Source: Bradyrhizobium elkanii USDA 76 (GTDB taxonomy: Bacteria > Pseudomonadota > Alphaproteobacteria > Rhizobiales > Xanthobacteraceae). Taken from it: a stretch of 64,000 nt of DNA. The translations under genes were made by a program, and so were the position numbers. The notes under the pieces were generated by a model, which was not told the DNA's origin, did no database searches, and saw nothing but the letters and a program-made list of their open reading frames with translations. The DNA lies in NCBI RefSeq assembly GCF_023278185.1, contig NZ_CP066356.1, positions 2,100,001 through 2,164,000 on the forward strand. The letters are read 5' to 3'. Within the stretch, counting starts at the first letter, position 1; each line of letters begins with the position of its first letter. Shown here one piece after another: positions 62,813 to 64,000 of the stretch.

Positions 62813-63100
62813 CTAGACGGGGCCGCTTGCGGGGCGCTGCATCCGGTCAGAGTCGAAGGTCACGCCGAGCCGCCGCTCCAGGCGCCAGGCCACGATGCAG
62901 TGCCGCCGGATCGGTTCGCTCTCGATCTCGAGGTCGAATGCGAACGGGATTGTGACGTCGCTTTCCACGGCGAGCCCCGCGCCGCCGGTCGAGATGTTGA
63001 GCACAAGACATCCGACACTGGTGTTGCGGAAGAAGATCGTCCCGCGCTTCAACAGGATCGTTCGTTGGCTGTCGGTCTTGTATCTTATTGTTGTGCTCAC
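62813..63100 (-). CDS. Single-domain PilZ protein
   Basis: A 95-residue protein that is almost entirely a PilZ-like barrel: LVLNISTGGAGLAVESDVTI, LEIESEPIRRHCIVAWRLER and RLGVTFDS. NISTGGAGL matches the (D/N)xSxxG ligand motif. The RxxxR motif before it is present only loosely. The start is GTG at 63100. It may bind c-di-GMP and act on pili, envelope or motility functions; the TadG-like gene upstream on the same strand could be linked. Confidence 0.72.
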   Translation of the reverse strand: MSTTIRYKTDSQRTILLKRGTIFFRNTSVGCLVLNISTGGAGLAVESDVTIPFAFDLEIESEPIRRHCIVAWRLERRLGVTFDSDRMQRPASGPV

Positions 63101-63127
63101 GGCAGTGTCCTATTCCCGACCGGTCCT

Positions 63128-64000
63128 CTAGTTCACCAGCACGGCGCCGTCGCAGCGGATGCCCAGCACCCAAACGTCGACCTGGCCGAGCCCGATGCCG
63201 AGCGTCGCGAGCAGCGACGCCAGCACCTGATCGACTGAACTCGTCACGCCGTTCAGGATGCTCATGACGAGCGCGCCCAATCCGGGAAGCGGAATGCCGG
63301 CGATGTTGATCGAGAGGTCGCCGAGCAGGCTTCCTGTCAGCGACGAAAGGAAGTTGGTCGTCGTCACAGTCTTCTTGGTCCCTGCCTGGATATCGCTGTA
63401 GCTGAAATTGACATTGGTCGGCGTGGTGTTGCCCATGCCGGCATGGGCGAGGCCGGTGACGGTGGCGAGACCGAGGTTGACCAGTGTCGCCGGCGGCGGA
63501 TTGGGCTTGGTCGTGAAGTTGGTCATGTCGGCGACCGTGACGTTGCCGATCCATGCATCCACGATCCCCGGCGTCACGCCGACCGTCACCTGCGAGGTGT
63601 TGATGTTCGGATGGCCGCAGGATACCGCGTTGAGCGTCGCGGTCCCCGAGGCGACCTCGACATAGACCGGGAGATTGATCGACGCGATGCTGCCGGAGCC
63701 GAGAACGTTGATGGTTGCCAGGATCCTGGTCTGAGCGGTGTGGACGCTCACGCCCTGGGTGCCGATCGCGATCCAGCTCGAGCCGACCGGCCGTTCACCG
63801 ATGGTCATGAGCACGGAGACGTTGGCGATGCCCGGCAGGCCGAGGTTGACCGAGGTTGCGATCTGATGGTTGCCGTTGGCGATCTGCGCCACCGTGGAAA
63901 TCAGGTCGAACACCGACACACTGGCGCCGACCTTGGGTTTCTGCCCCACCGTGAGATTGGCAAAGGGACCGAGGTCGACCAGCGTGCCGGGCGAAATCTT
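63128..64000 (-). CDS. TadG-like pilus-assembly/secreted protein, C-terminal part (5' end outside window)
   Basis: The minus-strand frame is open from 64000 to the stop at 63128, 290 residues. There is no clear start in the window; GTG at 63949 is internal. The protein is rich in Gly, Ala, Val, Asn and Thr, with long beta-prone stretches (IASINLPVYVEVASGTATLN, ATVTGLAHAGMGNTTPTNVN). It ends in LGQVDVWVLGIRCDGAVLVN. This resembles the C-terminal part of the TadG-related (DUF2134) proteins of the Flp/Tad pilus group. The PilZ gene follows 27 bp downstream on the same strand. The assignment rests on this region only and is moderate. Confidence 0.6.
   Translation of the reverse strand, partial: KISPGTLVDLGPFANLTVGQKPKVGASVSVFDLISTVAQIANGNHQIATSVNLGLPGIANVSVLMTIGERPVGSSWIAIGTQGVSVHTAQTRILATINVLGSGSIASINLPVYVEVASGTATLNAVSCGHPNINTSQVTVGVTPGIVDAWIGNVTVADMTNFTTKPNPPPATLVNLGLATVTGLAHAGMGNTTPTNVNFSYSDIQAGTKKTVTTTNFLSSLTGSLLGDLSINIAGIPLPGLGALVMSILNGVTSSVDQVLASLLATLGIGLGQVDVWVLGIRCDGAVLVN

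Overview
The window is about 64 kb of GC-rich chromosomal DNA with alphaproteobacterial character. It most resembles Bradyrhizobium or a close relative. The reasons are the dense catabolic operons with LysR, GntR, IclR and TetR regulators, several types of intergenic palindromic repeat, small conserved rhizobial proteins, and heavy use of GTG starts and ATGA/TGATG gene overlaps. No tRNA, rRNA, CRISPR array, transposase or phage gene was seen. The assignment rests on gene style and remembered homologues, not on a search.

Layout. 1-2258 is the N-terminal part of a TonB-dependent receptor (minus strand). 2512-8146 is a minus-strand operon with a LigK/RraA-type aldolase, 4-oxalomesaconate hydratase (ligJ), two MFS carriers and a 2-hydroxyacid dehydrogenase, with a divergent LysR gene at 8343. 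9470-13472 holds a small exported protein, a LysR/NmrA-like divergent pair, a glutamine amidotransferase and a membrane protein preceded by a 16-bp tandem repeat. 13659-15388 is an Lrp-type regulator divergent from alanine dehydrogenase. 15659-22522 is an IclR gene divergent from a leuCDB-ABC transporter operon. 22571-25015 has small proteins and a CYTH-CHAD protein.

25109-33380 is a D-glucarate/galactarate regulon: garD, ketoglutarate semialdehyde dehydrogenase, gudD, kdgD, a LysR gene and a gudP-type carrier. Its two transcription units share a near-identical promoter. 33595-36206 is an acyltransferase-like hydrolase plus a membrane desaturase, with a TetR gene facing them. 36388 is an acetylpolyamine amidohydrolase. 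37651-40567 is an oxidative galactose-type module (aldose dehydrogenase, mutarotase, lactonase). 40627-43478 has a TetR gene, a 4,5-dihydroxyphthalate decarboxylase-like gene, a decayed dehydrogenase remnant and an SDR.

43743-50285 contains an enoyl-CoA hydratase-family gene, a PilZ protein, a methyltransferase, a DOPA-dioxygenase-like protein and a GGDEF gene followed in the same frame by an EAL gene after a single TAG. 50499 is a DUF2778-type envelope protein. 51821-54642 is vanA-vanR-vanB (vanillate O-demethylase). 54680 is a GGDEF-EAL protein. 56908-61167 is an extradiol dioxygenase, an MhpA-type hydroxylase and a GMC oxidoreductase. 61335-64000 has hemE, a small protein, a PilZ protein and the C-terminal part of a TadG-like protein.

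Taken together, the window is a catabolic region for plant-derived compounds: vanillate and other lignin aromatics (vanAB, an extradiol dioxygenase, ligJ/ligK), sugar acids (glucarate, galactarate) and aldoses. Each module has a local regulator. Three c-di-GMP turnover enzymes and two PilZ-family proteins are interspersed.
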